The notes under the pieces were generated by a model that was given only the letters and a program-made list of their open reading frames with translations, did not search any database and was not told where the DNA came from. DNA of 64,000 bases, taken from the NCBI RefSeq assembly GCF_036850765.1, contig NC_089490.1:274116482-274180481 (forward strand). The letters run 5' to 3'. The DNA is from Saccopteryx bilineata. Lineage: Eukaryota > Chordata > Mammalia > Chiroptera > Emballonuridae. A program made the position numbers and the translations under genes. Of this stretch, positions 34,261 to 47,160 are shown piece by piece (the stretch's first letter is position 1; the number at the start of each line of letters is the position of its first letter).

Positions 34261-34336
34261 TGTTCAGAAACAATTCTAGAGGACACAAACATACTATTTG
34301 TTCAGAAACAATTCTAGAGGACACAAACATACTATT
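34261..34336. repeat. Perfect tandem duplication, 2 x 38 bp
   Basis: 34261-34298 and 34299-34336 are identical over 38 bases, beginning TGTTCAGAAACAATTC. The lack of any difference indicates recent or gene-converted duplication in otherwise unique sequence, 123 bp from the edge of the young L1. Confidence 0.95.
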
Positions 34337-37321
34337 TTCTGACTGTTTGCATATTTGAAAATATCAAGATTATTTTATTTATCTACAGAAGGTTACATGA
34401 CAGCACCGCCTGATAAAGCATCACTGAAAAACATTTACTCACAAGAACTGCATACAATTTAAATATTTCTAGAATACACTATTACAAAAAAAAATGTTTG
34501 ACAATGTATAGATCTTCATTTTGAAAACAAATTATTTATTTAAAAATAACAATAAATGCATTAAGGTTTTATCTTTTCCATTGGAATATAATAATCACTT
34601 TAGGATATACATCCATTGTATTCTTCATCAATATTTTATTTTAATCAGAATGGCTTCCTAATCAGAGGACAAAATTTTTATTTTGTCAACTCAGGAATTT
34701 TTTATTATTATTTTTTTATGTTTTCACTACTTGTTATTGTTTATTTCTCTTCCTTTCTCTGGCACTCTTAGTATAGTTTAAATTTTCATCACTTACTCTG
34801 CCAATGTCTTGACTTTGTACTTGTTATTCTAATTTTTTTTATTTCATTGATATTTTCCATGTAATATTAACAAAAGCTTAATTCAGTTATTTCTAGAAAA
34901 TTGTGTGGCTTTATCACAGATTTCAAAGCAGCCTTGGCTAATGTTGGTACAGGAATAGTATCCACATATGGCAACCCAGGTGGGGATCAGAGTGTAAATG
35001 ACAGGTGAAACAGATAAAAAATATAGCCAAGTATCAGGCCAAGACTTAGCTATAATAAAAAAGCAAGGCAATCTTAGCACAGTTTGCAAATCTCCTTGTA
35101 AGTGACATTTTCTCAAACAGGCAACCTGGAGCATCCAATCTCCCCTGAGGACACTGGTAAACAATTTCACACACAGTATATGTTCTTCTGTAGTACTTGC
35201 TATAAGTGCTGTTGAAAAACTGTGTGTCTGTTCGTGGAATACCTCTCCAGTGGACTACACACTTCATGAAGTCATAGCTAGTGTGTGCTCTCTGACATTG
35301 TGTCTGCTACCCCAAGCATAACAGACATAACATAAATATTGGTAGAATGAATAAATTGATTAATGAAAAACTGAATAAATGAATGGCTGGATGACTAAAC
35401 TCAACATAAGAAACTTAATTACATTTAAGGGAAGCTTTCTGTTTGGCTAGGACTTAAAATAGAACTTGAACTTCTCTTCTGATATAGACCCCCCTCTGCT
35501 GTAAACTATGGCCTTGATAAAGTCATGACATCAGAGGCAAAAACGGCCATGCCTTGGTTTGGGGAGACACTTCAGCAAAGGGAGGTCTGAGCATTCATAA
35601 TTCTGCCTTCAGGGGAAATCCCAAGTGTGTTTTTTGTGGAGGGGAGTGATGTCACTGGATCACTAAACTGCTATTCGGATGTCCTTCATCCTCTCAGTCC
35701 CACCCTGTGAAAAAACTGTTAGGATATCATGCTCAGTCTGGTGAGTAATCATAGTCTGTGTCTTCAGAAAGAACTGGATGTAGTACAGACCAGGCAGTAG
35801 GAGGATGGTCAGAAAAGTGCCCATACAACCTTTCAGGAGAAAAGCCAGGTATTAATGAGCCATTCCACTAAAATGTGCATAAATACAGGTCAGATAGCTG
35901 GCCTTTTCCTGCCCGGGCTCCACAAAGTGCAATAGAGCCATTAGGTAGTAGGTAACCATACCAAGTTTAAGTCAAATAGTAATTTTATATTAATTTGGAG
36001 GTGGAGATGCTAATAATTTGGCATTTGAGCAGACATGTGCATGAAAAGTTAAGTGAGAAAAAATATTCTGTATAAAAAGCAGAGTACATGTGATAGGACC
36101 ATTCTGGGCATGTTAGAGGAACCCCAAGAAGGTGGGGGATGGTGGTCGATATGTAATGCGTAACACAACTTTTTATTGTTGTTTCTTTATTTCCCTACAG
36201 TTAGCTAAGTGCTTAGACATAAGACACATACAGAGTTCCTTAGAGGAGACGTATTATTCTATAAGGACGTTTTATTTCTCTACTGAAGCCTGAAGGAGAA
36301 AAGGTAGGGTACCTCAATGCAGAAGGTGTTTATGGTCTTCCTCCAGAGTAGCTCAGGATCCCTAAAACTTGCCAAATATAAATTAATAATGACAGGCAGA
36401 TAGAGTGCCTGAGCTCGTTCTAAACATTACTAGTGAGAAAATTTGTTTTAATAGCTATGGATTCACATTTAACCATTTGTTCAACACCAGTCGTGAAGTT
36501 GCCAGCACTCTCAAATCACAGGTTGCATAAGACTGAGAACCACAGAAGCCCAAGACACATCAAGAGAAGAGCATTTCTAATAACTCCATAAAGAAACTTT
36601 CATAAGGATACAACATCCATCATGTTGTCACCAATTTTATGGTTAACACCGAATTTGAAAAGATCTTCAATAAAATTTGAAATCTAAAATGTGCTTTTCA
36701 AAACAAATTTTTATATATCAACATTCTTCAGGATTTCATCAGCGGCTCGTATGACTGTGTCTGCAACAGGGAAATCTGTTTAAGAATTTGTCACCACAGT
36801 GAATTTTTTGAAGTTTTGAAGACTGCTTGTAGCAGAAATCCAGTTTGATAAAAAGATTTTAGATATATATTTATATTAAAGGAGTTATTTGGAAAATAGG
36901 ATGAATACATAATTATAAAATAATATAATAATAATGTAAATCATTTTATAAATTATATTAAAAAATAATAGTGATATCATGCCCAGAGGGTCAGCAGCTA
37001 CTATAAATAGAAAGTTTTTAATAAGAAAATGAGCAGTAAAATTTTCACCTAAAAAAAATCAGAAAAAATATGTCTAAGTCAATTTTAGAGTTAAATGAAG
37101 AAGTAGAAAAATAACAACTGACAAATACCAAATTTTAGAAAAAAATTATTGGACTGAACTAAAAAACTTAACATTTGAATTGTCTTTGATATTCAGTATT
37201 TCCAGAATAATAAGAATAATCGATGCCACAGCTCTTGTATTACTCTGCTCAGCAAAGCCTCAACACACACTTTTTTTCTGACACTGTGCATACTATGTAC
37301 TAGTGATACTGTTTCTGGAGG

Positions 37322-37323
<2 letters not shown>
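34337..37323. other. Mostly unique non-coding sequence
   Basis: No gene seen. A diverged MIR/L2-like tail may occur at 35310-35400 (ATAAATATTGGTAGAATGAA). AT-rich sequence lies at 36890-36975. Confidence 0.4.

Positions 37324-37368
<45 letters not shown>
37324..37368. repeat. (GT)n microsatellite at SINE tail
   Basis: 22 GT units, pure. It sits exactly at the 3' tail side of the antisense SINE that follows. Confidence 0.97.
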
Positions 37369-37369
<1 letters not shown>

Positions 37370-37670
37370 CAGAGACAAAGAGAGGAACAGATAGGGACAG
37401 ACAGACAGGAAGGGAGGAGAGAGATGAGAAACATCAACTCTTCTTTGAGCATCTTAGTTGTTCATTGATTGCTTTCTCATATGTGCCTTGACTAGGGGGC
37501 TACAGCAGACTGAGTGACCACTTGCTCAAGCCAGCAACCTTGGGCTCAAGCTGGTGAGCTTTGCTCAAACCAGATGAGCCTGCACTCAAGCTGGCGACCT
37601 CGGGGTTTCAAACCTAGGTCCTCCACATCCCAACCTGACGCTCTATCTACTGTGCCACCGCCTGGTCAGG
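37369..37670 (-). mobile_element. tRNA-related SINE, 'CCTGACCAGGCGG' type, antisense
   Basis: Read on the minus strand it starts GCCTGACCAGGCGGTGGCAC (37671-37652), includes the A-box region and the 'gctcaagc' modules, then the 'gcacatatgagaaagcaat' module and a CT-rich end. It matches the SINE at 18019 in order. No clear target duplication was found. Confidence 0.85.
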
Positions 37671-38379
37671 CAGTCTTGGGAAGTATTGGAGATTCATTGC
37701 TTTGTGTTTCAGATCACTTGTCCTGAAATGCATCTGTGACTCAGGACACAGAGTGATTCAAAGATCATGTACTTGGGGTGCAGAGTGTGAATTTTGGATA
37801 ATTTGAAGAACAATATTCTGAATGGCCTGCTAAAGGGTCAGAAGTAGATGAAACCTGTTGACACATAATGCTATTATAAAACTACAGAGCTAGTGCTTAA
37901 AAGATTGCTAGATTTGGCAGTCTATGAGACACACTTAGCTATGGACAGCACATCATCTTGGATTCACTGAACTTATTCATAAACAAGACAGTGCCAACTC
38001 ACTAACAGGCACTATACTTGTGTCGTGGTAAGTCACAAGACAAAGAGTAAGGAGCTGGTGAATCTCACTTTTGGCAAGTTTGTTAATAGACAACACTTCA
38101 GCACCATGACTAACGCAATGTAAATGAACCAGAAAAATTATAATACATTTCAGGTTGGAAAGATTCAACTGAGGATTAACTTCAGAACCACTGGAAGATA
38201 TAAGAAGAAAAAAAATTTCCAGAAAAGATAAAAAACCTGAACTTATGCAGGATAAATATCATATGTACCTACATCTGGAAAATGCTCAATTACAGGTCAC
38301 AGTTTAGGTTTTTGGTCCCCCCGCTGTGAACAGGCCTGGTTCATAAAACACTTCTTTAAACATTTTACAAAATCTTAGG
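37671..38379. other. Unique non-coding sequence
   Basis: No gene or repeat recognised. Confidence 0.4.
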
Positions 38380-38975
38380 TATTTTTAGTAGTTGTATTGA
38401 GATATAATTTGCATATCACACAAACACTCATTTAAAGTGTGCAATTTAATGGCTGTTAGTATCTTCATAAAATTATTTAACCATCACCCAATTCTGACTT
38501 CTTTCACTTAGTATTATATTTTTAAGGTTCATCAATATTACAACATGTATTAGTACCTTATTTTTTATATATCTAAGTGAAGTTCCATTGTGTACATTTA
38601 CCACTTTTGCTTATCTACTTACCATTGGTGGTACTTGAGTTGTTTCTACTTTTACGGTCCTATAAATAGTGCATCTTTCAACATTTGAGGGCAAGTTGTT
38701 TGGGTATATATGTTTTAATTTCTCTTATATAATTACCTAGAAGTAGAATTCATGAATCATATGTTAATTCTATAATTAATATTTTGAGGCAAACTGTTTT
38801 ACTAAGTGGCTTCACTATTTTGTATTTCTACAATTTAATTATAAGGGCTAGCTTCCTTTTCATATCTTTACCAACATATATTATTGTTTGTCCTTTTTAT
38901 TATATTGAGAAGAGTGAGTGTGAAGTGGTAGTTCATTGTAATTTTTTGCATGATTTTATCTAATGAGACATTTCC
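38380..38975 (-). mobile_element. Ancient L1 3' end, antisense
   Basis: It opens with 'ttgtattgagatataatttg' and 'tttaaagtgtgcaatttaat', typical of reversed old L1 3' UTRs. It continues through 'ccattgtgtacatttaccac' and 'gtgtgaagtggtagttcatt', the reversed end of ORF2. Highly diverged. Confidence 0.7.
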
Positions 38976-39009
38976 ACATAAAATTCTTAAATTATTCAAG
39001 TGTTGTATT

Positions 39010-40330
39010 ATTTAATTTTTAGAACATATTTCTGATATAGTCATTGAAGTCTCTGCTTCCTATGTCCAACATCGTGGCCTCACAAAGGTATTCTATGCTG
39101 TCTCTTTTCTTATTTTCCTTTATGTATAGATCACACTTTATTGTTTCTTTGTAGGTCATGTGATTTTTGTTGTTGTTACTATTGAAACTAGGATTCTTAT
39201 GTGATCTGTTGTAGCAACTCTAGGGCTTGCTTTGTTGCTGTTGTTTGCTTTCTCCTTATTTGTTCAGTGATAGTTAGACTATCCAGTTTTTTACATAATT
39301 GTACTAATTCAGTGGTACCTTTCTTCCAGTCTGCAGTTTCTGTTGTTGCTTCTAAGAACATGCATGTTTGGACATATGCAAAGTCTTCCTCACCACCAAA
39401 GATAACTGGTTTTAGCTGAGCTCTCTAAGTGGCTTTTTTTCTTATCTCATTAAGATTCTGGCTTATCTGCCTCTATTAGTATCACTCTAAGCTGTTAGCC
39501 TCCACTAATTTCCAGGTGTCTGTCAGCTGTTTTCTGTGACAAAAATTGCTACACAGCTCAAACCAATTAAACCTAAGCCCCCCCCCCCCCCGAAAGACAG
39601 GTGTTACCCATTATTGATGCTTCCTCAGATCCTCAGAAGAATGTTCTTGGTTATCTCTTTCCTTGCTATCTCTATTAAACTTCTAGCTGGTCCACTTTTT
39701 TTTTTTATCTGTTGCTACTGGAGTTTTACTATAAGCTATGTCACTACCAAGATCTACATTGTCTTCAACAAAACACTTAGGCATTAAGTATTCCACAATC
39801 TATTCCAAATGAAGTCATTCCACTTGAAGATGGCCTATAGAATTCTCTTTTCTAATGACCTTCTTATCCCTTGTGCAGAACTTTTGTATCATTTCACTAA
39901 GGTTGAAGACAGAGATAGTCTACCTCTTCCAGAGTAAACTCCCTGCTATATGAGTTTACGGCTGGAAGTGAATGACAGTCCCAGTCTCTTGGCTTGCCTT
40001 TCTTAACACTGAACCTGAGGTAAGAGATTACCAGGGCCCAGAATCCTTGACATACGACATCTCAGTTGGAGCTTCTGTCCTACATGTTGTGTCTGGATGG
40101 AGGAAGAACTCATCAGTCCAATTGACTACACTTTCCTGCAGTACAGCTACTGCATCATGGAGCTGGGCAGGGATCTTCTCCTTTCAGAATGAAACTACAG
40201 CTATAGATTAGGATCTGGAGGAAAAGTTAGCCCTATTTTCTTGAGTACAGTTTCCATTACACCAAGCTGGAAGGGAGATGAGAAGACTCTCACTGTTCTT
40301 GCCGAAGTATAATAGAGTTCCATAAAGCTG
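39010..40330 (-). mobile_element. Ancient L1 5' region, antisense
   Basis: 'tgaagtctctgcttcctatg', 'gtagcaactctagggcttgc' and 'ttgttgctgttgtttgct' in this order resemble the reversed ORF1-5' UTR of old mammalian L1s. A C12 run occurs near 39580. The right boundary is uncertain. Confidence 0.45.
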
Positions 40331-42277
40331 TTTCTGTTTTACGTTCTGTCTTTAGAACCAGTTCTAGGTCATTTTTATCATAATCTTTATCAGTGAAAGT
40401 TATGTTTCACTGGTGAGAAGGTTCATTGAGTTTCTCTCACTGACATTCTATAAGTCCCTAGTAACATATCTCTTTTTAAAAGAACAAATTAAATTTAAAA
40501 GACTCACACATGAGAATAGCTTTGTATAATTCCAGCATGGTAAAAACTAGAAGAAAAGTGGTAAAACTATTATGAAAACCCTGTTTGTTAACTTTGTGAT
40601 AGAGAACTATAACAAAAATAGACAGGATTTTCTCTTCACACTCAAAAGCAGTAGACACATAAGGCTTTAATCCTGAGAAGTGATGCAATATTTCTTATAC
40701 CATGATAATGCCAATCTATCATAATATTAATAAAGAACATCACCACTCAGAGTTAAATTATTCCTCATTTTCCCTCACCATTTAACAACTGAACATTCTC
40801 TTTCAAGTCAACCTCAAAAACCTAGATATTGCTTTAAAGAAACAACATTGCTCCTTCAGTGAAGAAAATCCCAGAGTCCCATGATATGTTTGACATTTAG
40901 CTCTAGTTCAGCAGTTGTTCCAGGTACTACTGCAAACATCCAAGACCTGCCGCAAGGCTAGGAATTCAAACCCACCAAGTGTTTACACAGTCTTTCATAT
41001 CAATTGCAACACTGTTGGGTTGGACCTACCTTCACCAGTAAGTTGTCACCTTTAACAGTCCCAATTTGTAATCTTAGATTTTAACAGCATGGTGTAAAAT
41101 CAACAGTCCCTAACTGCAGTTAGACCAATACTCAAGGCTATCACTGTGGACATCTTGCAACACTATTGAAACCGGTTGTTAGGACTCTGGATACAGTTAA
41201 ATGATCTTATTTTATGTAAATTGTTTATTATACTGAAGAGTCTTGAACCTCCCTGTATGTTTCTCACAGATTCTCATTTTCTGAAAGAAACAGACTCTGC
41301 TCCTAGCCAAGTGTATCCAGGTTTCATGGCTCTGATAGCTACAACTGGGAGCTGGGTTTTCTTCCTCTGTGGTCCTTGAAGATCTAGTGATTCATGGAGA
41401 ATGTTCCAATTTCCCAAAACTCTACTGTGATTGTAAGTTTCTTGGGCATCTAATGGTTGTGCAAAGGAACCCATGGTAAAATGAGGGAATAGGAGGAATT
41501 GACTGGAATTAACAGATGTTAGTAGTGCCTCTGAGATGCCCTCCACATCTGTGTCATCTTTCCTGGCATTTTAGCATCTCTCAGCAGTAATCCCAGCCTT
41601 TTATATTTTTAAATTTTATTCTAAATGGCATTTGAATAGTGCATTCATTTTCAAAGAGTAGAAATTTCTCCAATTAGATAAATATTCTCTGGGAACAAAT
41701 TCATTTTCCTCATTTAAGAATAAATGTACTAAATGAGTACATCCTTAATTGTACCAAAGCATGTTATATATTTTAAATAATTGGGTTATTTAGCATACTC
41801 ACATTACTAGGTCATTTTTATTTCTTAACAGACTCTTTTTACAACAGACACTAAGCAGTTTGCAAATATTTTAAATGATATATATATATATTTACTTCTG
41901 GCAAGTAGTTATTTTATTTTATTTTTAGTATTTCCATAGGTTATCTATTTAAATTTTCTGTGGTGGTCACAGACTCTGTGCATAATTAATGTTATTAAAA
42001 TAAGGTTGGTCAGCCAGTGCTGAGGGATGGTCAGCACAAAATCAATGCAGCCTGTCTTGTTGACACAGGTGAGCTGCTCTAACCAATGTGCCAAAGTAAA
42101 CTGCTGTCTGAAACCATTACTAATGCACAGAACATACATTCATTCCATGCATGACTTCTTATAGTTAAAGATCTTTGCCCCGTTTATGTACTTAAGCTTT
42201 TGAAAGGAGGCATCCCCTCCAGGTCTATCTTATTGGAGTTAAGGGAAAAATGAAGGCTTTCACTCCTATGAGTTCTA
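40331..42277. other. Unique non-coding sequence
   Basis: No gene or clear repeat. A 90-codon frame at 41274-41546 has no family resemblance. Confidence 0.4.
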
Positions 42278-42290
42278 AAACTAGTCACAG

Positions 42291-42631
42291 CAGGCCCTGG
42301 CCAGTTGGCTCAGTAGTAGAGTGTTGGCCTGGCATGTGGAAGTCCCAGGTTCGATTCCCAGTCAGGGCACACAGGAGAAGCAACCATCTACTTCTTCACC
42401 CCTGGTCCCCATGGCTCAAATGGTTCCGGCAAAGTTGGCCCTGGGCACTAAAGATCACTGCATGGGCTCACCTCAGGTGCTAAAATAGCTCAGTTGCCAA
42501 GCAATGAAGCAACGGCTCAGATGGGCAGAGCATTGCCTGGTAGGGGGCTTGCTGGATGGATCCCGGTCAGAGTGCATGCAGGAGTCTGTCTCTGCCTCCC
42601 CACCTCTCACTTAATTATAGTAAAAAAAAAG
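42291..42631 (+). mobile_element. tRNA-related SINE, 'GCCCTGGCCAGTTGGCTCAG' type (~340 bp)
   Basis: Box A is TGGCTCAGTAG and box B is GGTTCGATTCC. The body includes 'cacaggagaagcaacc', 'gcaaagttggccctgggc' and 'gatgggcagagcattgcc'. A perfect 13-bp duplication AAACTAGTCACAG flanks it (42278-42290 and 42632-42644). It is diverged from the copies at 56916 and 59413. Confidence 0.9.
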
Positions 42632-42644
42632 AAACTAGTCACAG

Positions 42645-43002
42645 AATTTAAAAAACTACCATCTCCTACTGTGATTTATCTGAAAACCACTTTGGGTTTT
42701 AGATGTTGGGCATTGCTACTACTGAAGATCACTGATTCACCATCACAGCAAACACCCAGAGAGATCCTATTTGTTAAGGGTGGTAGCAATCCAAGACCCA
42801 TGTTGAGAAAATGTGGTTGTATGCTTTGTGTGATGGTAAAAATCTCATTTTTTCAAACAATTGCTTAGAGATGAAAGATTAGGTGACCAAGAATTTTCAA
42901 ATTGCATACTGAAATTCTAAATGAGAGGGAGGTAACTGACAATAAGTACCCTTTATAAATATACTGAATAAGCACATTTTCTTGTTTATTTGTTTTGCAA
43001 GT
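42645..43002. other. Unique non-coding sequence
   Basis: Nothing recognised. Confidence 0.4.
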
Positions 43003-43125
43003 TTGCATCCTCCTCATTTTATGTTTGAGGGAGCTATATAGCACAGAAAGGTGAATGGATTGGTTTATAATAACACAAATAATATCAAAACTGTAATTTG
43101 AATCTAATGTGTTGGCTCCCCACCT
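43003..43125 (-). repeat. MIR SINE, antisense
   Basis: 'catcctcctcattttatgtt' then 'agcacagaaaggtgaatg' and 'tttgaatctaatgtgttggc' follow the order of reversed MIR (cctcattttacagatgag ... gatttgaacccaggt). Diverged. Confidence 0.55.
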
Positions 43126-44756
43126 CTTGTTTGAATGTGATACTACCTCCTGTGACTTCCTGTGTAGTTAGCTTCTTTGTTAATCCTAGGCTAGGTTTCT
43201 GAGCTCACTTTTGTAATAACAAGAGGTCTGGAACCAAGTTGCTTCTCAAACAAAATTTTTATTTATCTAAATGCACTGTGCTTACTGCCAACCTCTCTCT
43301 CTTAGAAGAAGCATTCTCCGCCCCTTTCCCCTTCCTTTCCTCTTTCCTTGTATCCGTCCTTCCTCCCTTTTCTCCTTCCTTCTTTTCTTTTACATAATCA
43401 TAATTTTTCTGACAGGATCATAATAAGAATAAAATCTATACCAAAAGAAAGCTAACCAAATTATTTTGGAAAATAAATAACAGCTTAATTTCAAAATGTT
43501 ATCATCGTTGGAAGCTAATATTTATAATACTTCTCTCATCAACTCAAACGAAATCATTTCACTCCCTTGCAGGAACAGAACCTTCTCAAATACATCAGCC
43601 AGAAACATAGGGCTTTAACCCACTAGGTGTGGATCTCTTAAGCACCTTTATGGGTCAGTTTGGAGACAGAAGCCCAGTGATATGAAGCTTGAGGTGTATG
43701 TGTGTGCATGAGTGTTAATGTGAGTATGCGTGTTCGGAGCATAAAAATATATTTATTATATGATGTTTTGTAATTATAATTCTAAATGTCAAGAAAAGGA
43801 ACTATCTCTTAGAAGCATCAGTTCCACTGAGAAAGTTCTTTTGAAATAAGTACAGTAGAAAAGCGTGTATGATCAGGGCTCCATTTGGATAACTCTCTCT
43901 CTGAATATGGCCTAGGTCCTTTGAGACAATCCCTCACATTAGGGGCACCTGTCTGTCCTTGTGAAGCTGTTGCTTTGAAGAGATGAAGATTTATTGGATC
44001 AGACCCCACTCTCCTTCTCTGAGGGAATTACAGGAAAAGGATGTGAGTGTGGGGTTTTCAGCCTTTTAGACGACATTACACTTGAGAATTTTCCTTTAAA
44101 GAAAAAAACATTTAGCTCTATTTGTGTTTTGAATTTTTTTACATTAAAATATAATTCAAAAATTTCAACTAAACTTAAGGAAAAAGCAGAGCCCAAAGGG
44201 GTTATTTTATACCATAAAAACATTTAGTTTTAGGGTGGTTGTTGTTTTATTTTATTTACACTAAAAACAGAGATCAGAGCGATATAAGATTTTTATTTGT
44301 TTTTAAAATCACTTTTTTTCAATTCCCTTATGAATTTTTAGAAACATTTTAAGAAAGTCTTTAAGATGAAACAAAATAAGTAAATATCTATCTATATAAT
44401 AAAAATGAACATATAAATAAATGTATAAAGAGGAAACATTTGAATATCTATATTTGACTTGTGGGTATATTTCTTAAACAAAACCAGACATCTGTGTGGG
44501 TTTTAGATAATGGCAATACTTAATGGAGGAGTGATCTTTGGAGTAGGACAGAACGTGTTGTTAAGACTAGGATTTGTAGTAAAGTTATTGCTAAGGTTTT
44601 GATCTGGAGTTAGAGATTGAAGGGTAAGAATCAGGCCACAATGATGAGGTAGGGATTGGTTGGGGTAATTAGATTAGCTGTTAATTTGGTAATACAACAC
44701 CACTTCGAAGTACACTGGGTTTACCTTAATTGGCTTCAAGTCCCGGCCTTCTCCAG
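43126..44756. other. Unique non-coding sequence
   Basis: A pyrimidine-rich tract lies at 43318-43390. No gene recognised. Confidence 0.4.
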
Positions 44757-45122
44757 CTTGACCAGGCAGTGGCTCAGTGGATAGAGTGTTGGCCTGAGAT
44801 GCAGAGGACCCAGATACAAAACCAGGTCTTCAGTTTGAGCGCAGGCTCATCCAGCTTGAGCACAGGGTTGCTCACTTGAATGAAGGATCGTAGACATGAC
44901 CCCATGGTCACTGGCTTGAGCCCAAACATTGCTGGCTTGAAACCCAAGATTACTGGTTTCATCCGAAGGTTGCTGGCTTGAGCAAGGGGTTACTGGCTTA
45001 GCTGAACCCCTGGTCAAGGCACATATGAAAAAGCAATCAATGAACAGCTAACATGCTGCAACAAAAAATTGATACTTCTCATCCTTCTGCATTCCTGTCT
45101 GTCTGTCCCTGTCTCTCTCTCT
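44757..45122 (+). mobile_element. tRNA-related SINE, 'CTTGACCAGGCAG' type, with reiterated middle
   Basis: The head and the end ('aaggcacatatgaaaaagca', 'gtctgtctgtccctgtctct') match the SINE at 18019. The middle contains several extra copies of a 'ttgctggcttgag'-like module (about 44910-44985), so the unit is longer than its relatives. Confidence 0.8.
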
Positions 45123-45231
45123 AGAAGAAGAAGAAGAAGAAGAAGAAGAAGAAGAAGAAGAAGAAGAAGAAGAAGAAGAAGAAGAAGAAGAAGAAGAAGA
45201 AGAAGAAGAAGAAGAAGAAGAAGAAGAAGAA
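45123..45231. repeat. (GAA)n triplet microsatellite, ~36 units
   Basis: Pure AGA/GAA repeat of about 109 bp, grown from the A-rich SINE tail. It creates a poly-Arg frame (45069-45410) that is not a gene. Long GAA tracts can form triplex DNA. Confidence 0.97.
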
Positions 45232-45549
45232 AGGACTGTACTGTTTTCTTACCCCCTTCCTCAAAAGTCTCCTCCTCTGAGAATTCCCTCTGGAGTACCA
45301 GGTACCATCCTCAGACCAGGAATTCAGTTTGGTTTAATGGATTATGCATACCTTCTGACTGCTACAAAAAAATTCTCTCCTTTCCACTGACTTCTGGGTG
45401 GTCACTGTAATCCAGAATGTTCATGGGAGAGACCCAGCTTGATTCATTTCTCTTGGTGGTTTCTACTTTTCCTATGAAAACAAACACACTTCATGTTGTT
45501 GCTTATGGTGTACTCTGATATTTTCTTAAACACATTGAGTCAATTATAA

Positions 45550-45640
45550 TTCTTTTCCTTTAACAGAAGTAGAAATTTTAGAAATGAAGGTTTAGGTAAC
45601 CCAAGGTCATAGAACAGATAGAGGGCAGAGAGTTGTCATT
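45550..45640 (-). repeat. MIR SINE fragment, antisense
   Basis: 'agaaatgaaggtttaggtaa' and 'cccaaggtcatagaacagat' followed by 'gggcagag' match reversed MIR (cttgcccaaggtcacacagc). Diverged. Confidence 0.5.
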
Positions 45641-45979
45641 TCGCAAATAAATATATGTGTATATATAACTGACAATCACAAGGAAAGAGGAATTATAAAT
45701 TATGCCAGGTCTTCTGAGACCAGTATCTATCATTGTTCAGTTGTCCCTGCAACCTAATGACTTCCCACACCACCTTGCCTGCTACTGCTCAGTGTGAACT
45801 GAAGCAGATTGGCCCCTATTCTCTAAAATACCACTATCTATAACACGCACCTCTATAAATGTGTATAGAAAACGCACAGAGTTAAAGATAATGTGTTAGA
45901 AACACTAAACCAATGTATAAATGGAGAGTGGGAAAGTAAGATTTAACTTGGAAAGAAAATTTTAAATCTAGCCATATTA

Positions 45980-47160
45980 TTATCTTCTTTAGGACTCTTT
46001 AAATATACGTTGGCAGGAGCCCTGAGAAGTATATCCACATTACCGTAAATTCCACTTAGATCGTGATGGGGATTAGTGTGAATCAAAACCCAAGCCCTCG
46101 CCCCGTGTGGAGTGGCAAACACTGCTGCAGCCTCATTCCACTAATCTGGGGCTGCTGAGTGATCTTTGATCACACCAAGTATTACAGATGGAAAAGTACT
46201 CTTTTCAAATCCCCAACGTGTTTCCAACTGTCAATAAAATCCTTTTTAAGTGTCAGAAGCAATAGCTCTGGTTTGCACTTATACTGCTAACCAGAGCAGC
46301 ACATTTTAGTACTTCTAAAGCAAAACAACAACCAAATGGTGTAACTGCAGGCCAGAATTCTGACAGGCACATTCACCCTCTGCTTTCACGGCATTAGGGA
46401 TTCATTTCTAAAATATGCCACTTATATTAATGGGATTTTAAAGATTAGGTATTTTCACTCAGAAATACCTTATCTGGGAGGCAAAACAACCCCCACTCCC
46501 ACCTGGAATTAAACAAACAAATCACACAGGTTACATGTCTAACCAGATGTTTCAATTCACACAGAAAATGAGGCATTCCTACCTTCTAGAACATAAGATA
46601 AAATTGTTAATGTTTGGAAGTGTATGAACAAAGGATAGCTTACATTGAAAAGATGATCTCAATGAAACTGGATTTTTTCCCCCATAAATTATACAAGAAG
46701 ATGGTTTGCGGTAATTGATGTAATAAAGGAGCTGGTGGAAAGAGACACAATTCCCCAAACTAGATAAAATAAGCAATTACCCTGCTATCAGAAAGCTCCG
46801 CCATCAGTGGGAAAGTTGTCTGCGTCAGAACAGAACCTAGAAACCCTGTTGCACTTAAGCAACAGAGGCCTTGGTCTTAATATCTTTCCAGGATGTGCAT
46901 GTATAATAAGCTTCTCCAACAAATGAAAGGGGGATGTTTCTGGCAAAACGAAAAGTGGTGATAAACTGTGTCCAGATGATTAATTCACAGAAAGTCTCCA
47001 TCACACGGCGGCGACATATGCCCATCTCCTCTGTTGTCCCCGTGGAGATTTTCCTACTAAACGTATGTGCATATTTTTCATGGCCACTGAAATTTGAATT
47101 GCAGGCTGCTCCCATGCAGAACATGAAACACTTCAAACTGCATAATGCTGACTAAATTAT
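45980..47160. other. Repeat-free block, candidate conserved non-coding element
   Basis: About 1.2 kb carries no transposon. It has local CpGs not linked to repeats (CACGGCGGCGACA complement region near 47003), balanced composition and many homeodomain-like ATTA cores. Short frames on both strands are not supported as exons. Conservation is a guess from appearance. Confidence 0.3.

Noticed and set aside
37324..37368. Possible telomeric or CRISPR-like repeat array
   Set aside because: It is a simple (GT)n tract; no spaced direct repeats of CRISPR type occur anywhere in this vertebrate sequence.
45069..45410. Poly-arginine frame of 113 codons
   Set aside because: Translation of the (GAA/AGA)n tract in a SINE tail.
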